This document shows positions 1-7,211 of a stretch of 17,904 nt of DNA, one piece after another. Below the pieces are notes generated by a model. The model worked only from the letters and a program-made list of their open reading frames with translations. It ran no database searches and was not told the DNA's origin. Position 1 is the first letter of the stretch. Every line of letters starts with the position of its first letter. A program made the position numbers and the translations under genes. This DNA is from Treponema sp. (lineage in GTDB: Bacteria > Spirochaetota > Spirochaetia > Treponematales > Breznakiellaceae), in the NCBI GenBank assembly GCA_031273835.1, contig JAISRD010000116.1:1-17904 (forward strand), read 5' to 3'.

Positions 1-51
1 GCGGAGGCAAACAAGAGGGCCTTTAACCTGGGAAGGGAAGCGGCGGCTTGA
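1..51 (+). CDS. C-terminal end of an upstream gene, possibly a 2-oxoacid:ferredoxin oxidoreductase subunit
   Basis: Frame 1 is open from the first base to a TGA at 49-51 and encodes AEANKRAFNLGREAAA. The tail (N-K-R-A-F-x-L-G-R) resembles the end of indolepyruvate/2-oxoacid:ferredoxin oxidoreductase beta subunits. Genes for that enzyme commonly sit next to a phenylacetate-CoA ligase like the one that follows. Only 16 residues are visible, so the family name is inference from the tail plus the neighbour. That the frame is coding is supported by the downstream Shine-Dalgarno (AAGGA, 51-55) overlapping its stop codon, a typical operon junction. Confidence 0.45.
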   Translation, partial: AEANKRAFNLGREAAA

Positions 52-63
52 AGGACTATAGAG

Positions 64-1401
64 ATGAACAATCAAACGGACCATCGGATACACTACCAGT
101 ACCGGAATGAACAATTTGAAAAGATGCCCCGGAGGGAGCTTGAAGCGTGGCAGCTTGAGCGGCTCCGGGAGACGGCGGGTTTTGCCCTGCGCACCCCCTT
201 TTACCGGAAACGGCTTAAGGAGGCGGGCATACAAAGCCCCGGCGACATATGCTCCCTGGGGGATCTGAAACGCATACCCTTCACCACCAAGCAGGACTTA
301 AGGGAGGGCTTTCCCTACGGTTTTCTTTCCGTATCCAAAGAGGAGGTGGTGCGGCTCCACGCCTCAAGCGGAACCACGGGGACCCCCACGACCATCTACT
401 TTTCACGGGAGGATATCAGGAAGTGGACCGGTTTTGTGGCCCGGTGTATCTACGGAACAGGGTGTACCAGGGACGACGTGTTCCAGAACATGATCAGCTA
501 CGGCCTCTTTACCGGCGGCCTCGGCTTCCACGCCGGGGGGGAGGAAGTGGGTATGCTGGTGATTCCCTCCGGTTCGGGGAACACCGCCAGGCAGTTCCGG
601 CTTATGCAGGACTTCGGTACCACCGTGGTCCACGCCACCCCGAGTTTTCTGCTCCATGTGGAGGCGAAGATGAAAGAGGAGGGGGTAGACAGGGATTCGA
701 TCAAGCTGAAGCGGGCCTTTGCCGGCGCGGAGCCCTATTCGGAGGATACCCGCAGGCGTATCGAAGAACTGCTCCGTATCGACGTCTACAATTCCTACGG
801 CCTTTCGGAGATGAACGGCCCCGGCGTGGCCTTTGAATGCCAGGCGAAGCGGGGCCTCCATATCTGGGAGGACGGCTATATCGCGGAGATCATCAACCCC
901 GATACCCTGGAGAACGTACCCGACGGCGAACGGGGGGAGCTGGTTTTGACGATACTGTGCCGGGAGGCGACCCCCATACTCCGCTACAGGACCAGGGACC
1001 TTTCCGGCTTTTATACCGAACCCTGTCCCTGCGGCCGTACCCACCGGAGGCTTTTCCGCATCACCGGCCGTACCGACGATATGCTGATCATCAACGGGGT
1101 CAATGTTTTCCCCAGCCAGATCGAAGAGGTGATCATGGCCATGAGGGAGGTGGGGAACAACTACCTTATCGAAATCGAAAAGGACGGCGTACTGGACCGG
1201 CTTACGGTAAAAACCGAGGTTACCCCGGATACCTTTATGGACGATACCCGGCCCCTCAACGCCCTTAAAGACAAGATACGCCGCACCCTCCAGGCTTCAA
1301 TCACCATTAACCCGAGGGTGGAACTCCACGAATCGGGGAGCCTTCCGGTGAGCGAAGGCAAGGCGGTGCGGGTGAGGGATCTCCGGCCGCTGGATATTTA
1401 G
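64..1401 (+). CDS. paaK: phenylacetate-CoA ligase (AMP-forming, PaaK family)
   Basis: This 445-residue protein is full length for the anaerobic-type PaaK family, which activates aryl-acetates to their CoA thioesters through an acyl-adenylate in the cytoplasm. Visible ANL-superfamily motifs in order are the phosphate-binding loop SSGTTGTPT (residues 101-109), YNSYGLSE (about 242-249), the hinge-region segment RYRTRDL, a Cys-rich PCPCGR, and GRTDDMLIINGVNVFP (about 335-350), which opens the mobile C-terminal domain. The start is set by AAGGA at 51-55, 8 nt upstream of ATG. It lies 12 nt after the preceding stop, so it is co-transcribed with that gene. If the upstream gene is an indolepyruvate:ferredoxin oxidoreductase, the pair would belong to fermentation of aromatic amino acids, where aryl-acetyl-CoA is made or hydrolysed for energy. 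The substrate is not deducible from sequence alone. Confidence 0.93.
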   Translation: MNNQTDHRIHYQYRNEQFEKMPRRELEAWQLERLRETAGFALRTPFYRKRLKEAGIQSPGDICSLGDLKRIPFTTKQDLREGFPYGFLSVSKEEVVRLHASSGTTGTPTTIYFSREDIRKWTGFVARCIYGTGCTRDDVFQNMISYGLFTGGLGFHAGGEEVGMLVIPSGSGNTARQFRLMQDFGTTVVHATPSFLLHVEAKMKEEGVDRDSIKLKRAFAGAEPYSEDTRRRIEELLRIDVYNSYGLSEMNGPGVAFECQAKRGLHIWEDGYIAEIINPDTLENVPDGERGELVLTILCREATPILRYRTRDLSGFYTEPCPCGRTHRRLFRITGRTDDMLIINGVNVFPSQIEEVIMAMREVGNNYLIEIEKDGVLDRLTVKTEVTPDTFMDDTRPLNALKDKIRRTLQASITINPRVELHESGSLPVSEGKAVRVRDLRPLDI

Positions 1402-1440
1402 CGCCCTCCGCGTAAAGGCATAACCGCCTTCGGCAGGATC

Positions 1441-1466
1441 CTCCCCCGCGCTGTGCGGCGGGGGAG
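1441..1466. terminator. GC-rich hairpin between convergent genes
   Basis: CTCCCCCGC (1441-1449) pairs perfectly with GCGGGGGAG (1458-1466) around an 8-nt loop. It lies 40 nt after the phenylacetate-CoA ligase stop and 17 nt from the end of the convergent nitroreductase gene. Neither strand has a strong T-tract after the stem, so intrinsic termination is plausible but not proven. Confidence 0.45.
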
Positions 1467-1482
1467 TTCCCCCCTTCAATCA

Positions 1483-2046
1483 TCACTTATAGGTAACAAG
1501 AGAGCCGGCCGGCCTGCGGCTTGAGGCGGCGCTGACCGCGTCAATTCCGGGAGCGACCCTGCCTATCCTTACCAGGACTACGGCGCTGTGTCCCGCGGGG
1601 AGGCCCAATTCCGCCTTGAGGTTCCTGTTGAGGGCGTCTATGGGGCCTGTGTAGATCCGCGAGCCCAAGCCCAGGGCCTGGGCCGCCAGGTAGACGCTTT
1701 CCGCGGCAAGGGCGCAGTCGAGGATTTCCCCGCCGTTGGTCTTACCGTCCCCCGAGGCGGAGATAACGATGAGCGCGTTGCCTTCCACCGTATCGCCCAC
1801 TATCTTTTTCGCCAAAGCCAGATTCTGTACCACGGTAAAGTGCCAGGGCTGGGCGTTGCGCGCGCTGGGCGCCCGTATGCCCGCCTGTATTACCGCGTCA
1901 AGCTCGGCCCTGCCGATAGCTCCGGCGGTAAAATTCCTCGCCGCGTAGTGGTTGATAATAATATCCGCCCCGGAACTTTGGGCCGCGAGGTTCAAAACGG
2001 CCATGCAGAGCAAAACGAGCACAAGAACGATTTTTTTGGTTTCCAT
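1483..2046 (-). CDS. exported nitroreductase-family protein
   Basis: This 187-residue protein has an N-terminal hydrophobic signal segment (lysines at 4-5, then VLVLVLLCMAVLNLAAQ), with likely signal peptidase I cleavage near AA-Q. The mature part is a small FMN-dependent nitroreductase domain: HYAARNF corresponds to the family's RRSxRxF start, and RAPSARNAQPWHFTVV is the characteristic flavin-site segment. The C-terminal half has the usual LGLGSRIYTG and LVRIG strands. Members reduce nitro compounds or related electrophiles with NAD(P)H, normally in the cytoplasm. Here the signal peptide, which has no twin arginine, suggests Sec export of the apoprotein. GAGGAG lies 8 nt before ATG, and a promoter is visible upstream, so it is likely transcribed on its own despite following the Sir2 gene on the same strand. 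The physiological substrate is unknown. Confidence 0.85.
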   Translation of the reverse strand: METKKIVLVLVLLCMAVLNLAAQSSGADIIINHYAARNFTAGAIGRAELDAVIQAGIRAPSARNAQPWHFTVVQNLALAKKIVGDTVEGNALIVISASGDGKTNGGEILDCALAAESVYLAAQALGLGSRIYTGPIDALNRNLKAELGLPAGHSAVVLVRIGRVAPGIDAVSAASSRRPAGSLVTYK

Positions 2047-2068
2047 GATACACTCCTCTTGAGGCGTT

Positions 2069-2096
2069 ATGATAGCAGGTTTTGACGGCCCTGCAA
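2069..2096 (-). promoter_or_regulatory. sigma-70-like promoter of the nitroreductase gene
   Basis: Read on the minus strand, TTGCAG (2091-2096) and TATCAT (2069-2074) are separated by 16 bp. Transcription would start near 2062, giving a leader of roughly 15-20 nt that includes the GAGGAG ribosome-binding site before ATG at 2046. Confidence 0.5.
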
Positions 2097-2140
2097 AGCG
2101 CCGCAGTGCCCCGGAATTATTCCGGGTGAAGGGGGGCGCT
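2097..2140. terminator. nested stem-loop downstream of the Sir2 gene
   Basis: AGCGCC (2097-2102) pairs with GGCGCT (2135-2140). Inside it, CCCGGAAT (2110-2117) and ATTCCGGG (2119-2126) form a tight hairpin. It lies between the Sir2 stop and the nitroreductase promoter, so a terminator or insulating role is reasonable. There is no clear T-tract on the minus strand. Confidence 0.35.
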
Positions 2141-2166
2141 CCGCTTAAAATTACCCGGAGGGGATT

Positions 2167-2898
2167 TTACGGCGCAAGCCCGCCGAAACTTTCCTCCAGG
2201 TCCCGGAGACGGAGCAGGGCGCGGCCGTCCAGCGGGGTATCCTGTCTGTTTATGATGATCAAGGCCCCTCCTCCCCGCAGAACCATACGGGGAAGTTCCG
2301 CCGCGGGAAATACCGAAAGGCTCGTGCCCAGTACCAGCATCAGATCCGCTTTTTGGGCAAGCTCCGCCGCCGCCCGGAAGGCTTCCGCGGGGAGGGGTTC
2401 GCCGTAAAAGGTAAGGGCCGGCTTAAGGACCCGTCCGCAGCGGGGACAGCGGGGCAAATCCCCCCGGCCGAGGGCCGCGGCGGCCTCTTCGCGGGAAAGT
2501 CTGATTCCGGCGCAGCGGAGACAGTAGTGAAAGCGGGGGGAACCGTGGAGTTCTATCACCCCGGGGCTCCCCGCTTTTTCGTGGAGCATGTCGATATTCT
2601 GGGTGATTATCCCCTTGAGGAGCAGCCCTTCTTCCAGGTGAACAAGGGCCCTGTGTACCAGGGAAGGTTCGTAAACGCCGTAAACAAGGGGTCCCGCCTG
2701 TCTGTAAAAGAGGGCCGGGTCTTTCTCAAAATTTTCAATGCTGAACACCGCTTCCCAATTTATCCCGCCGCTTAGGGGACCGCGGTAAAGCCCCCCTTCC
2801 CCCCTGAAATCGGGAATACCCGAAAGGGTGCTTACCCCCGCGCCGGTAAAGGCGACGCAGAAAGAGGAAGATTCAATCGCCGAAAGAAGGGTGGTCAT
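2167..2898 (-). CDS. Sir2-family NAD-dependent protein deacylase
   Basis: At 243 residues this is the usual length of a bacterial sirtuin (CobB-like). Visible motifs are the NAD-binding GAGVSTLSGIPDFRG (19-33), QNID (100-103), the catalytic histidine in HGS (His118), a Cys4 zinc site (Cys126, Cys129, Cys151, Cys154) and GTSLSVFPA (191-199). All catalytic residues are present, so an active enzyme is expected that removes acyl groups from lysines using NAD+. It starts 21 nt after the DUF4130 gene and is probably co-transcribed with it. The ATG has no recognisable Shine-Dalgarno. Between the genes is an imperfect palindrome (2904-2918, TTGAACCGGTTTCAA on the minus strand) just after a TATAAT-like box, which could be a weak internal regulatory site. 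Adjacency to DNA-repair-type genes is suggestive of a shared role but unproven. Confidence 0.93.
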   Translation of the reverse strand: MTTLLSAIESSSFCVAFTGAGVSTLSGIPDFRGEGGLYRGPLSGGINWEAVFSIENFEKDPALFYRQAGPLVYGVYEPSLVHRALVHLEEGLLLKGIITQNIDMLHEKAGSPGVIELHGSPRFHYCLRCAGIRLSREEAAAALGRGDLPRCPRCGRVLKPALTFYGEPLPAEAFRAAAELAQKADLMLVLGTSLSVFPAAELPRMVLRGGGALIIINRQDTPLDGRALLRLRDLEESFGGLAP

Positions 2899-2919
2899 AA
2901 AAGTTGAAACCGGTTCAAA

Positions 2920-3507
2920 TTATACTTTTTCTTCCCCCAGTTCGCTCAGGTACTCCCAATACCGCCGGGGCATAAACTGTTTTTGAAGGCCGGGGTTGAG
3001 CCTGCTTTCATTGGCAGCCGAGCGGAAATAATTCCTCCAGAGTTTTTCCCAGCCGTCATATTCCCCCGCGGCGGGAAGCTCTTTTTCGGAAAGCCGCGCC
3101 AGCCGGGGAGTTTCACCGGGATCACAGGAAAGTACGATACGGCGCTTTTCGTCGATGATCGCCCAGGGTATATTGCCGAAACGCCGGGCAAAGTGTCCGG
3201 CCAGCAGGGGAAGCACAAAATAATCCGGCACGCAGCGGGCGGTGTACCGGGGCGGCCCCGTTTTGTTTAACTTTGCCGAGTCCCCTGACTCTGTTGGGCC
3301 GCCCGGTGGAGGCGGACAGTCCGGCTTAAAACGGAGCAAACCCCGGAGGCGGTCAAATTCACGCCAGACCCTAAAGGCCCTTTGCCGCGCCGCATCGGAG
3401 GGGTCCCGGCAAAAAACGGAAGGGGCCTCCCGGGGCCTTTCCCATTCCGCATCGAGCGGTGGGTTTTCAGAAGAAAAATCATCAAATAGTTCCGCCTGTT
3501 CCCTCAA
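2920..3507 (-). CDS. DUF4130 / TIGR03915-type DNA metabolism protein, partner of the radical SAM gene
   Basis: The C-terminal part matches the DUF4130 family, whose members are conserved beside the radical SAM protein encoded just upstream: YTARCVPDYFVLPLLAGHFARRF, then WAIIDEKRR, then NPGLQKQFMPRRYWEYLSEL. The biochemical function is unknown; family naming as 'putative DNA metabolism' rests on genomic association with uracil-DNA-glycosylase-like proteins. This copy is short at 195 residues and its first 45 residues look degenerate relative to the family. A proline/glycine-rich insert (about 64-86) separates LLRFKPD from RYTARC, where relatives are nearly continuous, and the DNA there is palindromic (3246-3307). 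The start is TTG at 3507 with AGGGG 6 nt upstream, 9 nt after the radical SAM stop, so the two are tightly coupled. No glycosylase domain is fused to it. Confidence 0.8.
   Translation of the reverse strand: MREQAELFDDFSSENPPLDAEWERPREAPSVFCRDPSDAARQRAFRVWREFDRLRGLLRFKPDCPPPPGGPTESGDSAKLNKTGPPRYTARCVPDYFVLPLLAGHFARRFGNIPWAIIDEKRRIVLSCDPGETPRLARLSEKELPAAGEYDGWEKLWRNYFRSAANESRLNPGLQKQFMPRRYWEYLSELGEEKV
3246..3307. repeat. palindromic segment inside the DUF4130 gene
   Basis: ACCGGGGCGGCCC (3246-3258) and GGGCCGCCCGGT (3296-3307) are inverted copies that differ by one extra G. An inner hairpin, GAGTC-CCCT-GACTC, lies at 3278-3291. The segment encodes residues 67-88 (PPGGPTESGDSAKLNKTGPP and two more), which look like an insertion in a loop of the domain. 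It may be a small palindromic element carried in frame; only one copy is visible in this window. Confidence 0.5.
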
Positions 3508-3516
3508 ATCCCGCCC

Positions 3517-4812
3517 CTAAAAGTTAAATAACGGAAGCTGTAAATCTTCCCCGCCTGAAAGAATACGCCGCAAACGGGAGGGATCGTCGAAACGGTCCAG
3601 AAAGGCCCCTCCCAGGGTAATAAAATACCGGGCCCGCTTGAGGACCACTCCCAGCCTGCGCAGGCCCTCAAAGTTCAGCGGCCTTTGGCGGCGGGCCCCC
3701 AGGATGCGCCGGGCGGAGACGGCCCCAAGGCCGGGCACACGGAGCAGTTCCTCATAATCGGCCTTTTTTATTTCCACGGGAAAACGTTCCGGGTGGTTCA
3801 AGGCCCAGACGGTCTTGGGATCCAGGGCGGTATCCAAAAACGGGTGGGCCTCATCAAGGATCTCCCGGCTTTCAAAGTGGTAAAAGCGCATGAGCCAGTC
3901 CGCCTGGTAGAGCCGGTGTTCCCGCAGGAGGGGGGGCGATGAAATTTCGGGGAGCCCTGAAGAAGCGTCCGAAACGACGGGCATATAGGCGGAATAGTAC
4001 ACCCGCTTGAGGGAGTATTTTTTGTACAGGGCCCCGGAAAGGCCGATGATGGTCCTGTCGTCCTCGCCGCTTGCCCCCACGATGAGCTGGGTACTCTGGC
4101 CCGCGGGGGCAAAGGCCGGGGCCTTAAGCTTGTGGCGGCGGTCTTCCTCCGCCTGGGCTTTGGCAAGGGAAACTTCGCCCATGGCGCCGAAGATCAGCTT
4201 TCCCGACTTTTCCGGGGCCAGACTGCGGAGGCTCTTTTCCGTGGGAAGCTCTATATTGGCGCTGAGCCGGTCCGCCCAGAGTCCCGCTTCCCGGATCAGG
4301 GTTTCCCCCGAACCGGGGATAATTTTGAGGTGGATGTAGCCGCCGAAGCCCGCTTCCCTGCGGAGTTTCCGGGCGACGGCGGTGAGTTTTTCCATCACAA
4401 TGTCGGGGTCGGAAAAAATACCCGACGACAGAAAGAGCCCTTCGATATAATTACGGCGGTAAAATTCACAGGTAAGGCTTACCAGCTCATCCTCCGTAAA
4501 GGAGGCCCTCGGGGTGTCGGAAGAAACCCGGTTGACGCAGTAGGCGCAGTTATAACGGCAGACATTGGAATAGAGCACCTTGAGGAGGCTTACGCAACGG
4601 CCGTCGCCGGTCCAGGAATGGCATACCCCGGCGGGGACCCTGACACCAAAGGAACCCCGGTCTCCATAACCGGAGCCCTGGTTTCCATACACGGAACCTT
4701 TTCCGGCGGGGTTCCCCCCGGCGGAGGACGAACTCCCCGATGAGGCGCAGGACGCGTCATACTTTGCCGCCGCCGCCAGGGTACTGAGTTTTTGGGAGAA
4801 ATCCGCCGTCAT
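3517..4812 (-). CDS. radical SAM protein, putative DNA modification/repair (TIGR03916-type)
   Basis: This 431-residue protein carries the radical SAM cluster CRYNCAYC (Cys85, Cys89, Cys92), preceded by the family signature GVCHSWTGDGRCVSLLKVLYSN. The N-terminus KLSTLAAAAKYDASCASSG also matches the family and fixes the start. Near residues 350-385 a helix-hairpin-helix (LLRVPGLGAVSARRIL) implies nucleic-acid binding. Such proteins are paired with the DUF4130 protein and often with a UdgX/uracil-DNA-glycosylase relative, hence the name; the reaction is unknown. An unusual Gly/Ser-rich insert at about 25-57 contains a 7-residue repeat (GSVYGNQ, GSGYGDR) and is encoded by a palindromic stretch. 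There is no Shine-Dalgarno before ATG, and a good promoter ends 7 nt upstream, so its mRNA may be leaderless. It is the first gene of a likely operon with DUF4130 and Sir2. Confidence 0.88.
   Translation of the reverse strand: MTADFSQKLSTLAAAAKYDASCASSGSSSSAGGNPAGKGSVYGNQGSGYGDRGSFGVRVPAGVCHSWTGDGRCVSLLKVLYSNVCRYNCAYCVNRVSSDTPRASFTEDELVSLTCEFYRRNYIEGLFLSSGIFSDPDIVMEKLTAVARKLRREAGFGGYIHLKIIPGSGETLIREAGLWADRLSANIELPTEKSLRSLAPEKSGKLIFGAMGEVSLAKAQAEEDRRHKLKAPAFAPAGQSTQLIVGASGEDDRTIIGLSGALYKKYSLKRVYYSAYMPVVSDASSGLPEISSPPLLREHRLYQADWLMRFYHFESREILDEAHPFLDTALDPKTVWALNHPERFPVEIKKADYEELLRVPGLGAVSARRILGARRQRPLNFEGLRRLGVVLKRARYFITLGGAFLDRFDDPSRLRRILSGGEDLQLPLFNF
4651..4715. repeat. inverted repeat and 21-bp tandem repeat in the radical SAM gene
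   Basis: GGAACCCCG (4651-4659) and CGGGGTTCC (4707-4715) are perfect inverted copies bounding a 65-bp segment. On the coding strand the interior contains two and a half units of a 21-bp repeat encoding GSVYGNQ, GSGYGDR and GSFG. It corresponds to the low-complexity insert at residues 33-54, absent from the family core as I know it. Confidence 0.45.
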
Positions 4813-4819
4813 ATAATAT

Positions 4820-4848
4820 ACTATACATCCGTTTAGAATTTATTGCAA
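4820..4848 (-). promoter_or_regulatory. sigma-70-like promoter of the radical SAM operon, probably leaderless
   Basis: On the minus strand TTGCAA (4843-4848) is followed after exactly 17 bp by TATAGT (4820-4825). Seven bases separate the -10 box from the ATG at 4812, so the transcript would begin at or within a base or two of the start codon. No Shine-Dalgarno is present. Confidence 0.6.
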
Positions 4849-4861
4849 GGGGAATGAAAGC

Positions 4862-7210
4862 TCAGGCTTTCGACGCGGCGTTTGTTTCGCAAACTCCGCA
4901 CGGGCCGCCTTGCGCCGGAATAAGCCGTTCCCGCAGTTCGCCCAGCGCCCCGATGTCCAGCATATTGGCGGCGTACTGTTTTTCAAGCAGTGCCTGGGGA
5001 AGCAGATGGTCGTACTTATCGGTATACGGTATGGGGTCGGGAAGCGGCGGCGGGGACCGGAGGGCCCTTTCGCAGGCCGCCGCCAGCCCCGCGGTAAATT
5101 CCGCCGGAGGGGCCCCCGTTTCGGCCCGCAGGACAAAATCGCCTTCCCAATCGAGGTAGCTTATACGCAGGGCCTTTCTTGTTTCCCCCCTTTTAAGCAG
5201 GGTTTCCAGGGTACGGAGCCCGGCGCTTCCCTGCCAGGGGGCGATGAGGAAAGCGCCCTCCGCGGGAACCACGGGCTTTTCAAGGAGGCCCAGGGTCCGG
5301 GCGGAACGGCGGCCCCCCTCAAGGGCTTCTTTGGCGGGGGCCGTAAGATAGGGGGGGACCGTTTCTTCTTCCAGCATGATCTTTACGGCGGCGCTTACCC
5401 GCCTGTGTATGCCGCCACCGCCGCCCCGCCAGAGTTTTCCGCCCCCGCCCGCCTCGCTGACGATCACCCGGATCTCCCGCCTGAGGCCGTCTATGCCGGT
5501 AACCAGCCGGTTTATCCCCCCCACGGCAATGACGCTGCCCGGCGGGGGAACAAAATTCACGGTCCCCACTTCCCGGCCCTCCTGTATCACCCTGTATTGA
5601 TCCTCCCCGGGAAATACGGGATAAAAGCTATGGCGGTTTACTATCCTTTCCCCCTCAAGCCCCAGGATGACGTTTCCCTCTTCGGTCTTCTGCACCAGGC
5701 CGCAGCGTTCCATATAGTCAAGCAGCAGGGAAATATCTTCCACGGCGATGGTCAGGAAGGGAGGCAGGGAAAGCATACGTTTTCTGAGGGCGGCGGCGCT
5801 GTGTTCCCCCAGGGAGGCCAGGACGGCAAGGGTTTGATGGAGGAGCAGACTGTAGGGAAGGGGCTTTTCATCCGGCGGTTCTATCCACTGTTCCCGGATA
5901 TAAAGCTCGATTACCGCCATGGTCCGCAGCAGTTTCCAGGGTATGCCTGTCCGGGAATGTTCCTCGGTCATGGTAAAGTACATTTCCGCCCTGCCGCTGC
6001 GCCGTCCCGATCTGCCCAGGCGCTGAACAAAGGCGGATACCGACCAGGGCGGGCCTATCTGTATGATCCTGTCCAGTTCCCCTATGTCGATACCCAGTTC
6101 CAGCGTGGCGGTGGCGGCGCTTACCGCTGGACCTTCCTTTGATTTAAGCCCCGCTTCGGCCTCACTGCGGTCCAGGGAGGAAACGCTCCCGTGGTGTACA
6201 AAGAAGATGTCCCGTTCCCCCCGGCGGGCGGCGATCTTTTTTAAGGCGGCGGCGCTTTCCTCCGCCTCAAGGCGGCTGTTGGCAAAGATGATGGCCCGCT
6301 TGTCCCGGCATTGTTCATAGAGGGCCTCCATCTGCCGCCGCCGGGCCTCCGCCGCCCCGTCCTTCCCCGGTATGAGCGCCCTTTCCCAAAAACAATCCAG
6401 GGCTATGCTGATCTTCCTGCCCCCCCGGCCCCCTCCGAGCAGCGCCGTTTTCCGGTCCGTCCCCAGGGCAAGCCAGGAAGCGGCGCCCTCATAGTCCCCC
6501 AGGGTCGCCGAAAGGCCGATACGCCGTACCTGTCCGCCTATCCCCGCCGCTTCCTCAATACGGGCAAGCTGGCAGAGGACCTGAGCGCCCCGGTCGCTTT
6601 CCATAAAGGCGTGGACCTCGTCTATGACGGCAAAGATCAGGGAACCGAAAATACCCTTCATCCTGCGGGCGTGGCGGAGGAGCAGGGCCTCCAGGGATTC
6701 GGGGGTGATCTGGAGTATGCCCCCGGGGTTTTGCAGAAACTTCTTTTTATGATCCGACGGCACATCCCCGTGCCAGCGCCAAAGCCTGACGTCCTCCTCC
6801 AGGCCGCCGTGTTCTATAATTGAGCCGAGCCTGGCGAACTGATCGTTGATCAGCGCCTTGAGGGGGCTGATATAAAGTACCAGCGGCCGGGCAGGCGGGG
6901 AACCGGACAAATCCTCCGGTGAAACGCCGGACGAAGCTCCCCGCGGAAACGACGCCAGCAGGGAAATGACCGGGAAAAAGACCGCCTCGGTTTTACCCGC
7001 CGCCGTCCCCGCGGCGATAAGCAGATGTTCCCGGCCGTCGAAGATCGCGTTTATCGCCGAACGCTGTATGTCCCGCAGGGCGCTCCACTTTTCGCTGTAG
7101 ATGTATTCCCGTATAAAAGGGGCGAGACGTTCAAAAGGATCGTTCTTAACGGATTCGGCTTTACTCTGTTTTTTTCCTTCGGAAAATTTTATGTTCGCTC
7201 CCCTGTTCAT
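4862..7210 (-). CDS. Lhr-like superfamily 2 DEAD/DEAH-box helicase
   Basis: This is an ATP-dependent nucleic-acid translocase or helicase of the Lhr-like group, about 780-800 residues. The motifs, numbered from the longer reading frame that starts at 7270, are complete: Walker A AGTAAGKTEA (87-96), ISPLKAL (135-141), TPESLEALL, Walker B DEVH (217-220), LSATL (253-257), IIFANSR, and motifs V/VI TLELGIDIG and QRLGRSGRR (416-424). The C-terminal 350 residues, probably winged-helix and accessory domains, show no nuclease or other catalytic motif. I chose ATG 7210 over ATG 7270 because a near-perfect promoter occupies 7212-7240, but the start is uncertain; an AUA codon at 7192 is another possibility. 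It lies 49 nt upstream of the radical SAM gene on the same strand. Lhr proteins are linked to DNA repair and RNA processing, so a repair role fits the neighbours, by inference. Confidence 0.88.
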   Translation of the reverse strand: MNRGANIKFSEGKKQSKAESVKNDPFERLAPFIREYIYSEKWSALRDIQRSAINAIFDGREHLLIAAGTAAGKTEAVFFPVISLLASFPRGASSGVSPEDLSGSPPARPLVLYISPLKALINDQFARLGSIIEHGGLEEDVRLWRWHGDVPSDHKKKFLQNPGGILQITPESLEALLLRHARRMKGIFGSLIFAVIDEVHAFMESDRGAQVLCQLARIEEAAGIGGQVRRIGLSATLGDYEGAASWLALGTDRKTALLGGGRGGRKISIALDCFWERALIPGKDGAAEARRRQMEALYEQCRDKRAIIFANSRLEAEESAAALKKIAARRGERDIFFVHHGSVSSLDRSEAEAGLKSKEGPAVSAATATLELGIDIGELDRIIQIGPPWSVSAFVQRLGRSGRRSGRAEMYFTMTEEHSRTGIPWKLLRTMAVIELYIREQWIEPPDEKPLPYSLLLHQTLAVLASLGEHSAAALRKRMLSLPPFLTIAVEDISLLLDYMERCGLVQKTEEGNVILGLEGERIVNRHSFYPVFPGEDQYRVIQEGREVGTVNFVPPPGSVIAVGGINRLVTGIDGLRREIRVIVSEAGGGGKLWRGGGGGIHRRVSAAVKIMLEEETVPPYLTAPAKEALEGGRRSARTLGLLEKPVVPAEGAFLIAPWQGSAGLRTLETLLKRGETRKALRISYLDWEGDFVLRAETGAPPAEFTAGLAAACERALRSPPPLPDPIPYTDKYDHLLPQALLEKQYAANMLDIGALGELRERLIPAQGGPCGVCETNAASKA

Positions 7211-7211
7211 T

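Noticed and set aside
4910..6142. 410-codon plus-strand open frame opposite the Lhr-like helicase
   Set aside because: It is antisense to a gene with complete helicase motifs, and its Gly/Pro/Phe/Arg-rich translation is typical of a GC-rich shadow frame.
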